Positions 41,285 through 50,084 of a stretch of 64,000 nt of DNA are shown piece after piece (position 1 is the first letter of the stretch; every line of letters begins with the position of its first letter). This DNA comes from Fibrobacter sp. UWB2 (GTDB lineage Bacteria > Fibrobacterota > Fibrobacteria > Fibrobacterales > Fibrobacteraceae), in contig NZ_MWQK01000001.1 in assembly GCF_002210425.1 (NCBI RefSeq), positions 186,001 to 250,000 on the forward strand, in the 5' to 3' direction. The notes beneath the pieces are model-generated. The model had not been told where the DNA came from, did no database searches, and saw only the letters and a list, made by a program, of their open reading frames with translations. A program made the translations under genes and the position numbers.

Positions 41285-42301
41285 ATGCGTTCGTACATCC
41301 TTCGTCGTTTGTTGCTAATGATCCCGACATTAATCGGGATTTCGTTGGTGTGCTTTATCTTGATTCAGCTCTTGCCGGGTGGCCCTGTGGAAGAGCTGAT
41401 TTCTCGTGCGCAGCAGGCGGCTTCGATGAAGGGTGGCGTAGATGCTTCCAAGGCGCTCTCGCCGGACCAAATTGCGCAAATCCAGGCGTACTTTGGCTTT
41501 GACCAGCCCGCGTGGAAACGTTACCTTACGTGGCTTTGGAACGTATTGCATTTGAATCTTGGGGAAAGTTACACGTACGGGCTCCCGGTCTGGGACGTGA
41601 TTGTAAGCCGTTTCCCGATTTCATTGTTCTTTGGTGTGACGTCGTTCTTCTTGAGTTATCTTATCTGCATTCCGCTTGGGCTCTGGAAGGCGGTGCATCA
41701 CGGAAGCAAGCTTGATTCTTTTACGAGCGGTCTTATTTTCTCGGGTTACGTGATGCCGGGTTATGCGCTTGGCATTTTGCTCATCATCTTTTTGGCGGGT
41801 GGTTCGTACTTGGACATTTTCCCGCTAGGTGGGCTTACAAGCGATGACTTTGAGGATTTCACGTTCTTCGGGAAAGTGTTTGATTTGGCGCAACATTTGG
41901 CGCTCCCGATTTTCTGTTACATGATTAGCGAATTTGCGTTCCTCACGTTCCTCATGAAGAATTCTGCACTTGAGGAACTGGGTCGCGATTATATGCGAAC
42001 GGCTTTAGCTAAGGGCTTGAGCTTCAAACAGGCTCTTGTGCGCCATGCTCTCCGCAATGCGCTTATCCCGATTGCGACCCGCCTTTCTGAAATTTGCACG
42101 CTCATGTTTGCGGGCGCGCTCCTTATCGAAAAGGTTTTCGATATCGATGGTATGGGTCTCTTGTATTACAATTCGATGGTCAACCGCGATTACAACGTGG
42201 TGATGGGGATTATCTTCCTCAGTAGCCTTATGGCGATGGTGGGCCGTCTCTTTAGCGATATACTTTATACGCTTGTCGATCCGAGAATCAAGTTCTCGTA
42301 G
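41285..42301 (+). CDS. Oligopeptide/microcin-type ABC transporter permease (YejB/OppB family)
   Basis: 338 aa, six membrane helices, starting MRSYILRRLLLMIPTLIGISL as DppB/OppB/YejB do. The inserted stretch after GGPVEELI (about 37-72) and the length point to the YejB branch. The EAA-type loop LGRDYMRTALAKGLSFKQALVRHALRNAL contacts the ATPase, shown here in parts: RTALAKGLS and RHALRNALIP. No second permease, ATPase or binding protein lies nearby, so its partners must be encoded elsewhere. It abuts dapB and is ended by a hairpin. Confidence 0.87.
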   Translation: MRSYILRRLLLMIPTLIGISLVCFILIQLLPGGPVEELISRAQQAASMKGGVDASKALSPDQIAQIQAYFGFDQPAWKRYLTWLWNVLHLNLGESYTYGLPVWDVIVSRFPISLFFGVTSFFLSYLICIPLGLWKAVHHGSKLDSFTSGLIFSGYVMPGYALGILLIIFLAGGSYLDIFPLGGLTSDDFEDFTFFGKVFDLAQHLALPIFCYMISEFAFLTFLMKNSALEELGRDYMRTALAKGLSFKQALVRHALRNALIPIATRLSEICTLMFAGALLIEKVFDIDGMGLLYYNSMVNRDYNVVMGIIFLSSLMAMVGRLFSDILYTLVDPRIKFS

Positions 42302-42323
42302 ATGAAATTTGTTTTAAATTGAA

Positions 42324-42353
42324 AAATCCGAATGAGTTTGTCTCATTCGGATT
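42324..42353. terminator. Terminator after the YejB-like permease
   Basis: Perfect stem AAATCCGAATGAG / CTCATTCGGATTT with a 5-nt loop. Confidence 0.82.
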
Positions 42354-42428
42354 TAAAATTTGTCGCGACTCTCGCCTTACTGACGCTTACGCCTACGGCT
42401 TCAGCGTCTGCTTGTTCGCCTCGGTCAT

Positions 42429-42450
42429 AAAAATGAGCAAGCTCATTTTT
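42429..42450 (-). terminator. Terminator of guaA
   Basis: Perfect palindrome AAAAATGAGC / GCTCATTTTT with a 2-nt centre, 19 nt beyond the guaA stop on the minus strand. The surrounding 42361-42470 holds other echoes (CGACACTCGG, CGACTCTCGCC) and may be part of a repeat. Confidence 0.68.
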
Positions 42451-42468
42451 GCGACACTCGGCTCCGCG

Positions 42469-44304
42469 CTACTCCCACTCAATGGTTCCGGGCGGCTTGT
42501 GCGTCACGTCGTACCACAGGCTGCCGGCACCTTCGGCTTCGAACTTGCGCCAGAGACCTGCGAGCATTCCCTGGTCGATTTCAGCGAAGTTTGCCGTCAT
42601 GGCTTCGGTGGAGTTCACCGGGCGCATCACGATGCAAGGCTTGTTAGCCGTGCGGAGCGGAACGAGCACAACCGGCATCTGCCAAATCTTTTCGTACAAG
42701 TCGTTGGCCTGCAGGAATTCGGTGCAGATGTTGTCGAACTTGCGGAGCGTATCGAAGTTTTCGCGGGTGGCGTACTGTTCGACAAGTTTCGGATCTTCAT
42801 CAGTGACGCTACCAATCTGGTAAATCACGCGGTTGATGGCCTTGAAGCGGTTGGCAAGTTCGGTAGAGAACTTTTCGCATTCCTTCCAGCTTAAGCCCGG
42901 AGTCGTGATGAGGAACGGCTGTGCGTAAGTACGGCCGTCACCCTGGACGCCAACGCTCTTAATCGGGAGCATGCGGCCTGCAATGTTGTTTGCCTTGAGG
43001 TAATCGGCGAGGGACTGACCTGCGGTGTCCTTCACGTCTTCGAACTTTACCATGTCGCTTGTGAGCTTGCCTTCGCTGCAGAGTAGGCGAACGCCGAGGC
43101 CCGGACCCGGGAACGGGTGACGCCACACGAGGTTGTGCGGAATGCCGAGTTCTTCGCCGAGTGCGCGGACTTCGTCCTTGTACAAGTCGGCGAGCGGTTC
43201 CAAGACGAGACCCTTTTCCATGAGGTCCAAAACTTCTTGCACGCGGTTGTGGTGCGTCTTGATCTTGTCGGCGTTCTTGGTGCCGCCGCTTTCAATGGTG
43301 TCGGGGTAGATGGTACCCTGAGCCATCATCCATTCGTTCGGATCGAGGTTGAGCTTTGCCATTTCCTCGTCCTTCACCGTCAAGAATTCCTTACCGATGA
43401 TGCCGCGCTTGGTTTCGGGAGCGGTTACGCCCTTGAGCTTTGCAAGGAAGTGTTCGCTAGCGTCGCGGATCTTGAGGTTGTTCATTCCTTCCTTCGTGAG
43501 GAAGTCCATAATCTTCTGGGATTCGCCGAGGCGCATCATGCCGTTATCCACATGCAAGCCGAGAACCTTTTCTGGTCCGAGCACGCGGTTCAAGAGCACG
43601 AATGCCACGGTGGAGTCCACACCGCCAGACACGAGCAAGAACACCTTGCGGTCCTTGACCTGGTCCTTGATGCGCTGCGTAATGAGCGGCAGATAGCTCT
43701 TCATGTTCCAAGTCTTCTTGGCACCCGTAAAGTCGACGAAGTTTTCGAGCAACTTCATGCCGAACTTGCTGTGCGTGACTTCGGGGTGGAACTGGATGCC
43801 GAAAATCTGGCGTTCGGGCTTGTCGCTATCGAATGCGACGGCGGCAATTTCGCAGTCCTTGGTGCTGGCCACGATCTTGTAGCCTTCGGGGAGCTTCGTC
43901 ACCTGGTCGCCATGGCTCATCCACATTGGGGATGCCTTCGGGAGCCCCTTCAAAAGCGGGCACTTTTCGTCGCCGACGATGAGGTCTGCAATGCCGTATT
44001 CCTTGACCTTGCCCGGTTCAACGTGACCGCCCAACTGCTGGGCGATGAGCTGGTGACCGTAGCAGATGCCGAGCTTCGGCACCGGGAGGTTCAAAATTTC
44101 AGGATTGTATTCCGGAGCGTCAGCCGCATAAACGCTAGACGGACCGCCACTGTAAATGATGCCCTTCACGCCTTCGAGTTCAGAAACCGGGGCGGCGGGG
44201 GAGTGGATTTCGGTAAACACGCCAAGACGGCGTACACGGTTGGCAATCAAGTGAGCATACTGCCCACCAAAGTCCAAAACGGCAATAGTATCAACGTTTT
44301 TCAT
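42469..44304 (-). CDS. guaA: GMP synthase (glutamine-hydrolysing)
   Basis: 611 aa: class I glutamine amidotransferase domain (VLDFGGQYAHLIANRVR, catalytic Cys in LGICYGHQL, FGIQFHPEV), ATP-pyrophosphatase domain (LLVSGGVDSTVAF) and C-terminal dimerisation domain ending THKPPGTIEWE. Usual length is about 510-530. The extra residues lie mainly between the ATPase core and the C-terminus (about 340-500), as in a longer two-loop variant seen in some bacteria. Makes GMP from XMP. No SD: TATCTTTT ends 6 nt before the ATG. Confidence 0.95.
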   Translation of the reverse strand: MKNVDTIAVLDFGGQYAHLIANRVRRLGVFTEIHSPAAPVSELEGVKGIIYSGGPSSVYAADAPEYNPEILNLPVPKLGICYGHQLIAQQLGGHVEPGKVKEYGIADLIVGDEKCPLLKGLPKASPMWMSHGDQVTKLPEGYKIVASTKDCEIAAVAFDSDKPERQIFGIQFHPEVTHSKFGMKLLENFVDFTGAKKTWNMKSYLPLITQRIKDQVKDRKVFLLVSGGVDSTVAFVLLNRVLGPEKVLGLHVDNGMMRLGESQKIMDFLTKEGMNNLKIRDASEHFLAKLKGVTAPETKRGIIGKEFLTVKDEEMAKLNLDPNEWMMAQGTIYPDTIESGGTKNADKIKTHHNRVQEVLDLMEKGLVLEPLADLYKDEVRALGEELGIPHNLVWRHPFPGPGLGVRLLCSEGKLTSDMVKFEDVKDTAGQSLADYLKANNIAGRMLPIKSVGVQGDGRTYAQPFLITTPGLSWKECEKFSTELANRFKAINRVIYQIGSVTDEDPKLVEQYATRENFDTLRKFDNICTEFLQANDLYEKIWQMPVVLVPLRTANKPCIVMRPVNSTEAMTANFAEIDQGMLAGLWRKFEAEGAGSLWYDVTHKPPGTIEWE

Positions 44305-44310
44305 ACATCT

Positions 44311-44318
44311 AAAAGATA
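44311..44318 (-). promoter_or_regulatory. Promoter element TATCTTTT of guaA
   Basis: Directly follows the T-tract of the pepA terminator on the minus strand and ends 6 nt before the guaA ATG. Confidence 0.45.
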
Positions 44319-44320
44319 GA

Positions 44321-44346
44321 AAAACCTTCAGAAATCTGAAGGTTTT
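44321..44346 (-). terminator. Terminator of pepA
   Basis: Perfect 12-bp stem AAAACCTTCAGA / TCTGAAGGTTTT. On the minus strand it is followed by T5 and then the guaA promoter element. Confidence 0.85.
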
Positions 44347-44393
44347 TTAATACTCACTTTGAGGATTTGATAAGCAAATTATTTAAAATCCGC

Positions 44394-45932
44394 TTATGCT
44401 TCTACAGCGACATATTCGCCATCTGTATCTTTGTTTGCTGCATCTTCGCAAACTACGCCGGACATGCGTCTTGCAAGTTCAATGAGCGTTTGCACGCCGA
44501 ATCCGGTGGCACCGAAATCGGTGTATTTCCAGGACTTGCTTACAAATGCCGTACCTGCGATATCCCAGTGCGTCCAGGCCGTGTTTTCAGGGACAAATTC
44601 CTGCAAGAAGAGAGCGGCGGCAATGGCACCAGCGTCGCTGCCTGTGTTCTTGAGGTCTGCAAAATGATCCTTCAAAGCGTCGGCGTATTCTTCTTCGAGC
44701 GGCATGCTCCAGAACTTTTCGCAGCATGCTTCACCGCAGTTGATGACCTTCAAGGCGAGGTCATCGTCATTGCTGAAGAACCCGGCAACAGCGTAACCGA
44801 GAGCGCGAACCATGGCTCCCGTGAGCGTCGCGAGGTCGACAATGTGCGTTGCTCCGATGAGGCCTGCTTCTGCAAGGCCGTCCGAAAGCACCAAGCGGCC
44901 TTCGGCATCGGTGTTATCGACCATGACCGTCTTTCCGTTCTTGGCGGTAAAGATATCGCCCGGCAATACAGACTTGTTGCCGATGGCATTTTCGGCGAGG
45001 CAGCAGACGGCGCTCACCTTAATCGGAAGCTCGAGCGTGGCGATGGCCTGGATGGCGGCAAGTACTGTTGCAGCACCGCTCATATCGCTAATCATCTCGG
45101 GCATGGATTTAGGCGGCTTGAGGCAGAGACCACCCGTATCAAACGTGAGGCCCTTACCGACAAATACCAAGTGGTCGGCGGAAGTGCGCGCATTTTTCGC
45201 TGCTTTCTTGGAGCTCTTGCTTCCATCGTAGCTAAGCGTGATCATGAACGGTTCGTGCGAGCTGCCCTTGCCGACAGTCACATGTCCCATGAAGCCTTCC
45301 TTTTCGAGCTGCTTCATGTTGCGCACCTTAATCGAAAGACCCGGAGTGTACTTTGCAATGGTGTTTGCATTTTCGACAAATTCAGCAGGCGTGAGGTCGC
45401 TGGAGCTTGTATTAATCAAGTTCTTGGCAAGGACTATTGCCTTGTTTTCAATGGCGACAACGTCTGCAATCTTCTTGAATTCTGCGGCGTGTTCGCCTGC
45501 AACGAGTTCGAACGTGACCTGGAAGGCGTCTTTCTGCTTGCTCTTGTAGGCATCGAACTTGTAGTCGGCGTAGTGAAGCCCGTGCAAAATGCTCTTGAAC
45601 TGTTCCGGTGCGGCGTCTGCAAGCATGATGGATACGACCGGAACCTGGCGCTTGCTAGCCTTCTTGGCGAGGCGGAATGCGGCCATGCGCAGGTGGTCGA
45701 GCGACGAAAGACCGCGTTCTTTGGCTGCATTCACAAAAATGGTCGGCTGGTTATCGATTTCCAAAAATTCAAGGTCTTCGAACGGACCGTCTTCCATGCC
45801 GTTCAATACGGATTCAACTTGCTTTTCGGCTTCTTCCGAGAGCACGTTGGAAAACTGGATCGATTTTTTGACGTAAAATAGGGCGTAAGCATTGGCCTTG
45901 CCCGAAGCTGTGGTAACTATATTTGTTTTCAT
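44394..45932 (-). CDS. pepA: M17 leucyl aminopeptidase
   Basis: 512 aa. The signature NTDAEGRLVLSDGL and the metal/substrate Lys region VGKGLTFDTGGLCLK are intact. The N-terminal macro-like domain is divergent, as is usual for M17. It removes N-terminal residues in the cytoplasm. Divergent from the outer-membrane gene at 46036. The ATG has no SD, and TAGATTAA ends 5 nt upstream, suggesting a leaderless mRNA. Confidence 0.93.
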   Translation of the reverse strand: MKTNIVTTASGKANAYALFYVKKSIQFSNVLSEEAEKQVESVLNGMEDGPFEDLEFLEIDNQPTIFVNAAKERGLSSLDHLRMAAFRLAKKASKRQVPVVSIMLADAAPEQFKSILHGLHYADYKFDAYKSKQKDAFQVTFELVAGEHAAEFKKIADVVAIENKAIVLAKNLINTSSSDLTPAEFVENANTIAKYTPGLSIKVRNMKQLEKEGFMGHVTVGKGSSHEPFMITLSYDGSKSSKKAAKNARTSADHLVFVGKGLTFDTGGLCLKPPKSMPEMISDMSGAATVLAAIQAIATLELPIKVSAVCCLAENAIGNKSVLPGDIFTAKNGKTVMVDNTDAEGRLVLSDGLAEAGLIGATHIVDLATLTGAMVRALGYAVAGFFSNDDDLALKVINCGEACCEKFWSMPLEEEYADALKDHFADLKNTGSDAGAIAAALFLQEFVPENTAWTHWDIAGTAFVSKSWKYTDFGATGFGVQTLIELARRMSGVVCEDAANKDTDGEYVAVEA

Positions 45933-45937
45933 ATAGC

Positions 45938-45945
45938 TTAATCTA
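45938..45945 (-). promoter_or_regulatory. Promoter element TAGATTAA of pepA
   Basis: TAnnTTTG-like, ends 5 nt before the pepA ATG; no SD. Confidence 0.42.
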
Positions 45946-46035
45946 GTATTTTATGAACGGGGAGCTTGTATTTTATATTGGTTTTTCGAATACAAAAATA
46001 CTATAATATTACATGATTAACATTGGAGGATTATT

Positions 46036-47043
46036 ATGAATCTGAAATGTACTGGAATTTTGACGGCTCTTGCCGTTTCTGCCGTGATGGCTCAGGAGGC
46101 GGCACCTGTTGAAGCGGCTCCCGTAGCTCCGGCTCCGGTTGCAGAAGAGGCTCCAGCCCAGGTGGCTCCTGTTGCTGAACAAGCTGCTCCGGCTGAAGAC
46201 AAGTTTACCGCAGTCGAACAAGAACTTGCTCCTGAAAATCTCTTTGCTGAACCTGCCGCCGTTCGCGGTGAAGATGCGGCAAGGCCTGTCCAGAAACAGA
46301 CTACCAGAAAGTTTGTCTATCGTCCTGTTTATTCTCCTGCTGAAATCGAAAATAGTAGTGGAAATGTCAAGACGATTTACGTTTCTCAAGTTTCTACTGC
46401 CGATACGATCGACATGGACCAGTTGCGTGGACTTATCCCGCTTAAGTTTACGTTCGGTATCCAGGGCTTTATCGGTAATGAATTCCTTTCGGGCGATAAT
46501 GGCCGCTATGAATACGACCGCTATTCCGGCTTGACCTGGAGCGTTGGTGCTTTTGCCATTTTCCCGTTGGACGAATACAACATGGCGCTTAAGACTGGCG
46601 TGTTGTTTGAACACGACAAGGTAAGCAATAGCTATAACGATACATACAAAGAAACCTTTGGCGAATACCGCGTGTCGTTTAGCCAGTACCGCATTTCTGT
46701 TCCGCTTCTCCTTTCGTTGAAGAGCGCAAGATCGAACCTTTACTTTGATGTCGGTGTGCAGCCGTCTTTTGCGACTTCGGATATTTTTAGACTGAAATCG
46801 TACAATTCGTCTTCTCCCGAAAAGTCTGTAAGCATCAAGGAAGATATGATGGATAACGACTACCGTTCGGGAATCGACTGGTCGATAGTCTTTGGCTTTG
46901 GTATCCGTGCGAATCGTTACCTTGGTTTTGACGCCCGTTTCACTTGGGGTATCAGCAACCAGTATGATGATTACAATGCTTGGCCGATTAATAATCTATC
47001 TTCTAAGTCAGTCACTGTTGGTGCAACCTTCTACGCATTCTAG
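46036..47043 (+). CDS. Outer-membrane barrel protein with Ala/Pro/Glu-rich N-terminal linker
   Basis: 335 aa. Signal peptide to about Ala19 (AVSAVMA), then a low-complexity stretch rich in Ala, Pro and Glu (about 20-60) that may span the cell wall, then a beta-barrel from about 130 ending VTVGATFYAF with a C-terminal Phe. Resembles the PF13568-type barrel group. SD TTGGAGG before the ATG. The partial gene at 63825 has a very similar start (MNLK..., AQEA...), so they may be paralogues. Function unknown. Confidence 0.8.
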   Translation: MNLKCTGILTALAVSAVMAQEAAPVEAAPVAPAPVAEEAPAQVAPVAEQAAPAEDKFTAVEQELAPENLFAEPAAVRGEDAARPVQKQTTRKFVYRPVYSPAEIENSSGNVKTIYVSQVSTADTIDMDQLRGLIPLKFTFGIQGFIGNEFLSGDNGRYEYDRYSGLTWSVGAFAIFPLDEYNMALKTGVLFEHDKVSNSYNDTYKETFGEYRVSFSQYRISVPLLLSLKSARSNLYFDVGVQPSFATSDIFRLKSYNSSSPEKSVSIKEDMMDNDYRSGIDWSIVFGFGIRANRYLGFDARFTWGISNQYDDYNAWPINNLSSKSVTVGATFYAF

Positions 47044-47049
47044 TTTAAC

Positions 47050-48030
47050 ATGATTCTTGCAATTGTGGCCATTGTCGTTGGCCTTGTTCTACTGGTCTGG
47101 AGCGCAGACCGGTTTGTGGATGGGGCCGTTGGCGTGGCCCAGTTTTTTGGTATGAGCACATTCCTTATTGGAATGCTGGTCGTTGGTTTTGGAACTTCTG
47201 CGCCGGAGATGGTTGTCTCCGTCTTGTCTGCGTTGAACGGTACGCCCCAGCTTGCTTTGGGTAATGCATATGGTTCAAATATTGCAAATATTGCGCTAAT
47301 CCTTGGCACAACGGCGTTGATTGCTCCGGTTATAGTCAAAAAACAGGCTGTAAAACGGGATATCCCGATTCTCATTGCGACAACGGTACTGACTGTTGTC
47401 TTGGTGAAGGACGGGAATGTTTCGCTTTTTGATGGCGTGGTTCTGTTGCTTGCCTTTGTTGCAATTACGGTGTTTAATATTTCGATGGAATTGCGCGATA
47501 AGCGCAAGCGAAAAAATGAAGCAACCGAATCTGAACCTGCCGAAAAAGTTTCGATTGTCAAGGCTTTTGCATGGCTACTTGTTGGGCTTGCTCTCTTGAT
47601 TGCAAGTTCGCGAATGCTTGTGTGGGGCGCTGTTTACATGGCGCAGGCTCTTGGCGTGAGCGACTTGCTGATAGGGCTTACAATTGTTGCCGTGGGGACT
47701 TCGCTCCCGGAACTCGCAAGTTCGATTGCGGCGGCTCGCCGTGGCGAGAATGACTTGGCTGTCGGAAACGTTATCGGTTCCAATATTTTTAACACGCTTG
47801 TCGTGGTGGGTATTGCCGCTGTCATCACTCCAATCAAGGCGATGGATGCTGAAGTCCTGAGCCGTGATTTGCCGATTGTTTCGGTATTGACGCTTTTGCT
47901 TTTCTTTATCTGTATTCCGTTCAAGAAGAAGAATGGCAAGCGCGTGAGTGGCTTTGGACGAATCGGCGGTGCCTTTTTCTTGAGCCTTTATATCGCTTAC
48001 TTGGTTCTGCTCGGGATTCAGAGCGTTTAA
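47050..48030 (+). CDS. Calcium/sodium antiporter, CaCA family (YrbG type)
   Basis: 326 aa with about ten membrane helices in two inverted halves. The alpha-repeat motifs are VGFGTSAPEMVVSV and VAVGTSLPELASSI with ion-binding Glu residues. The paired GNAYGSNIANI and GNVIGSNIFNT motifs are also present. Exports Ca2+ (or exchanges another cation) against Na+ or H+. It starts 6 nt after the outer-membrane gene and has no clear SD, so it is probably cotranscribed. Its stop codon overlaps the stop of the facing gene. Confidence 0.92.
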   Translation: MILAIVAIVVGLVLLVWSADRFVDGAVGVAQFFGMSTFLIGMLVVGFGTSAPEMVVSVLSALNGTPQLALGNAYGSNIANIALILGTTALIAPVIVKKQAVKRDIPILIATTVLTVVLVKDGNVSLFDGVVLLLAFVAITVFNISMELRDKRKRKNEATESEPAEKVSIVKAFAWLLVGLALLIASSRMLVWGAVYMAQALGVSDLLIGLTIVAVGTSLPELASSIAAARRGENDLAVGNVIGSNIFNTLVVVGIAAVITPIKAMDAEVLSRDLPIVSVLTLLLFFICIPFKKKNGKRVSGFGRIGGAFFLSLYIAYLVLLGIQSV

Positions 48031-50084
48031 TTTCCGAATGTCCAGACGATGCCGTATGCGAAACGGAGGCCTTCGGGCGTATAGCCGGATTCAGGCGCGT
48101 AAATGCTGTGGTTGAAGTTCTCGATGCGGTTGTAGAGCTCAAAGGTGAGAATCTGCATACGCGCTTCGAAATCCATCGCTAGGTATTTCTTGAGAGAGAC
48201 GAGCTCCGGCTCGCCTTTTTCATTGATGGTGCAGTCGTAGCGGTTGTTAAACCACTGGAAATCTACGCGGACGCTTACGCCGAGCCTGTCTTTGACAAAG
48301 CGGTTTTGCCAATGGATGCTACCCTTGTAGTAAAGCGAAGGTGTATCGATGAGCTTGGTGCGAGTAATCTTTTCGCCTCGTTCGAAGTAGAACTTCCAGT
48401 TTCCAAGACGGAATCCGATTTGCATGAGCCAGTCGAGCGTATGGGCGTGATCGAGATTTTCATAACGGAAGGCCGATTTCACGGAATCTGTAACTTCGGT
48501 TATTGTCACGTCGTTAATATCGTCGTATGAACTCGTTGTATCGATTCTTCCTGCAATGGCCCAGTGCGGTTTAATCAAGTTGTTGGCGTGTTCGTAACGC
48601 AGCCCGAGACCATAAAAGACATCTCGCTTTTGCCATACGATGTTGGCTGTCGCGCGGTCGCGAACTTCGTATTTTAGATTTTCGTTAGGGAAGGAGACTC
48701 GCCCTGTTTCAATTAGCTTGAGCTGGGTGACGTCTGGGAACTTGTTGTCGTGACGGTAAGAGGCGCTAGCCATCAAGTTGTGGGGGAGCAGGTAAGTTCC
48801 GTCGATGGAAAATGCGGGGGCAAATTCCACGGTGTCGAGGAGCGAGCTATTGCGCTGCATGCCCGCCTGCACGCGGAACAGGGCTTTCCCGAATAGTGTG
48901 TCGGAGATTTCGGCGTAGCCGATTTCGCGGTCCTGATAATACGAGTGCTTGATTTTGTCGTGGCCAGTCTCTTCGGTGTTTAAAAATTCGTATTCGAAGT
49001 GCAGTCTGGGGTTCAGGAACATGTTATAGCGAATGTCAAAATTCCCAAGAATTGTTTCGTAGTTGCGGACTTTGCTTGTGTCATAATAGCTGATGTTGAT
49101 AGTTCGTGTTCCGTATTCGCTATAGGTCGTGTCATATTTATTCGGAATTTTTGGGAGCTTGCGCAAATCCATTTCGTGATTGCCGTAATGGATCTCTGTA
49201 CCAAGCGTCAAATCCTTGACGGGGTAAAATTCAACGCCACCGCCGTATGTACGCGATTCGATAATGATTCGGTAGGGGTCAGTCTGGAAATTGCGAACCG
49301 TCGGGTCGAGTGTATCGAGCAGGACTTTGTGCGTCGAGTTATCCGCATTGTCGAGACTTAAATAGTTTATCTTGACGAACGCCTTGCCGTATCCAAAACG
49401 CCAGGTGACTATCGGCTGGAGGTGGATGCTGTTCATGGCGATGTTTCGACCGCCAAACGGGATTTGCGTGGAGTCGCGGCCAAGTGCAAAGAACGGTGAA
49501 TGCGTTACCGGTTGGTATTCGTACGGCTTCGAAAGCATGTCGGAATGGCTCGCTACACCGAGATCGAGCGTCACCGAGTCCGTGATGAGACGGCGGAATT
49601 CAAGTCGCAAAGCGTTGCCTTCAAAGGCTCCGCGTTCCCAGTTCACGTCTGTAATCGGAGTGTCGACCGGGATGCCGTGTCGTTCTTCAAAGAGAATTCC
49701 GTTTTCGCCATTGAGCGCAAGCGTTGAACCATCGTAACTTAAACGCGTGGTGTAAATACCTGCGAGCTTGCTCGGGTAGCGCTTGCTGAGACTCCCGATG
49801 CCAAGAGACCTGGCGGGGAGTTCCGGACTGCCAAGGATGGACGTGCCGAGCACCCATTCGGATTTTTGTCCAGAAAGGTCATACGTGCGTTGCATGACTT
49901 CGCGGAGCGGAATGACCCAACGGCCAGCGTCGGTTTCTCGTGGGGCGGGGTCCGGACCGTTTACTGTTTCAAAAACGGAGTCTTGCGGAGCCGGGAGCTT
50001 GCTCGGCTTTGCATGGATTACATCGGCATAAACGCTTGAAACAAGCGTGAACAAAAACGCTAAAAGAAAAATTCCACGATTCAT
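48027..50084 (-). CDS. Large outer-membrane beta-barrel protein, 685 aa
   Basis: Signal peptide MNRGIFLLAFLFTLVSSVYA, then a short linker and a long run of amphipathic beta strands (ALRLEFRRLITDSVTLDLG, HLQPIVTWRFGYGKAFVKI, LHFEYEFLN), ending YGIVWTFGN with an aromatic residue near the C-terminus. Looks like a 20-plus-strand barrel similar to TonB-dependent receptors, but no plug domain or TonB box is evident. ATG overlaps the PHP gene stop (TAATG), so it is coupled to it. Longer upstream readings overlap the PHP gene. Role unknown. Confidence 0.75.
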   Translation of the reverse strand: MNRGIFLLAFLFTLVSSVYADVIHAKPSKLPAPQDSVFETVNGPDPAPRETDAGRWVIPLREVMQRTYDLSGQKSEWVLGTSILGSPELPARSLGIGSLSKRYPSKLAGIYTTRLSYDGSTLALNGENGILFEERHGIPVDTPITDVNWERGAFEGNALRLEFRRLITDSVTLDLGVASHSDMLSKPYEYQPVTHSPFFALGRDSTQIPFGGRNIAMNSIHLQPIVTWRFGYGKAFVKINYLSLDNADNSTHKVLLDTLDPTVRNFQTDPYRIIIESRTYGGGVEFYPVKDLTLGTEIHYGNHEMDLRKLPKIPNKYDTTYSEYGTRTINISYYDTSKVRNYETILGNFDIRYNMFLNPRLHFEYEFLNTEETGHDKIKHSYYQDREIGYAEISDTLFGKALFRVQAGMQRNSSLLDTVEFAPAFSIDGTYLLPHNLMASASYRHDNKFPDVTQLKLIETGRVSFPNENLKYEVRDRATANIVWQKRDVFYGLGLRYEHANNLIKPHWAIAGRIDTTSSYDDINDVTITEVTDSVKSAFRYENLDHAHTLDWLMQIGFRLGNWKFYFERGEKITRTKLIDTPSLYYKGSIHWQNRFVKDRLGVSVRVDFQWFNNRYDCTINEKGEPELVSLKKYLAMDFEARMQILTFELYNRIENFNHSIYAPESGYTPEGLRFAYGIVWTFGN

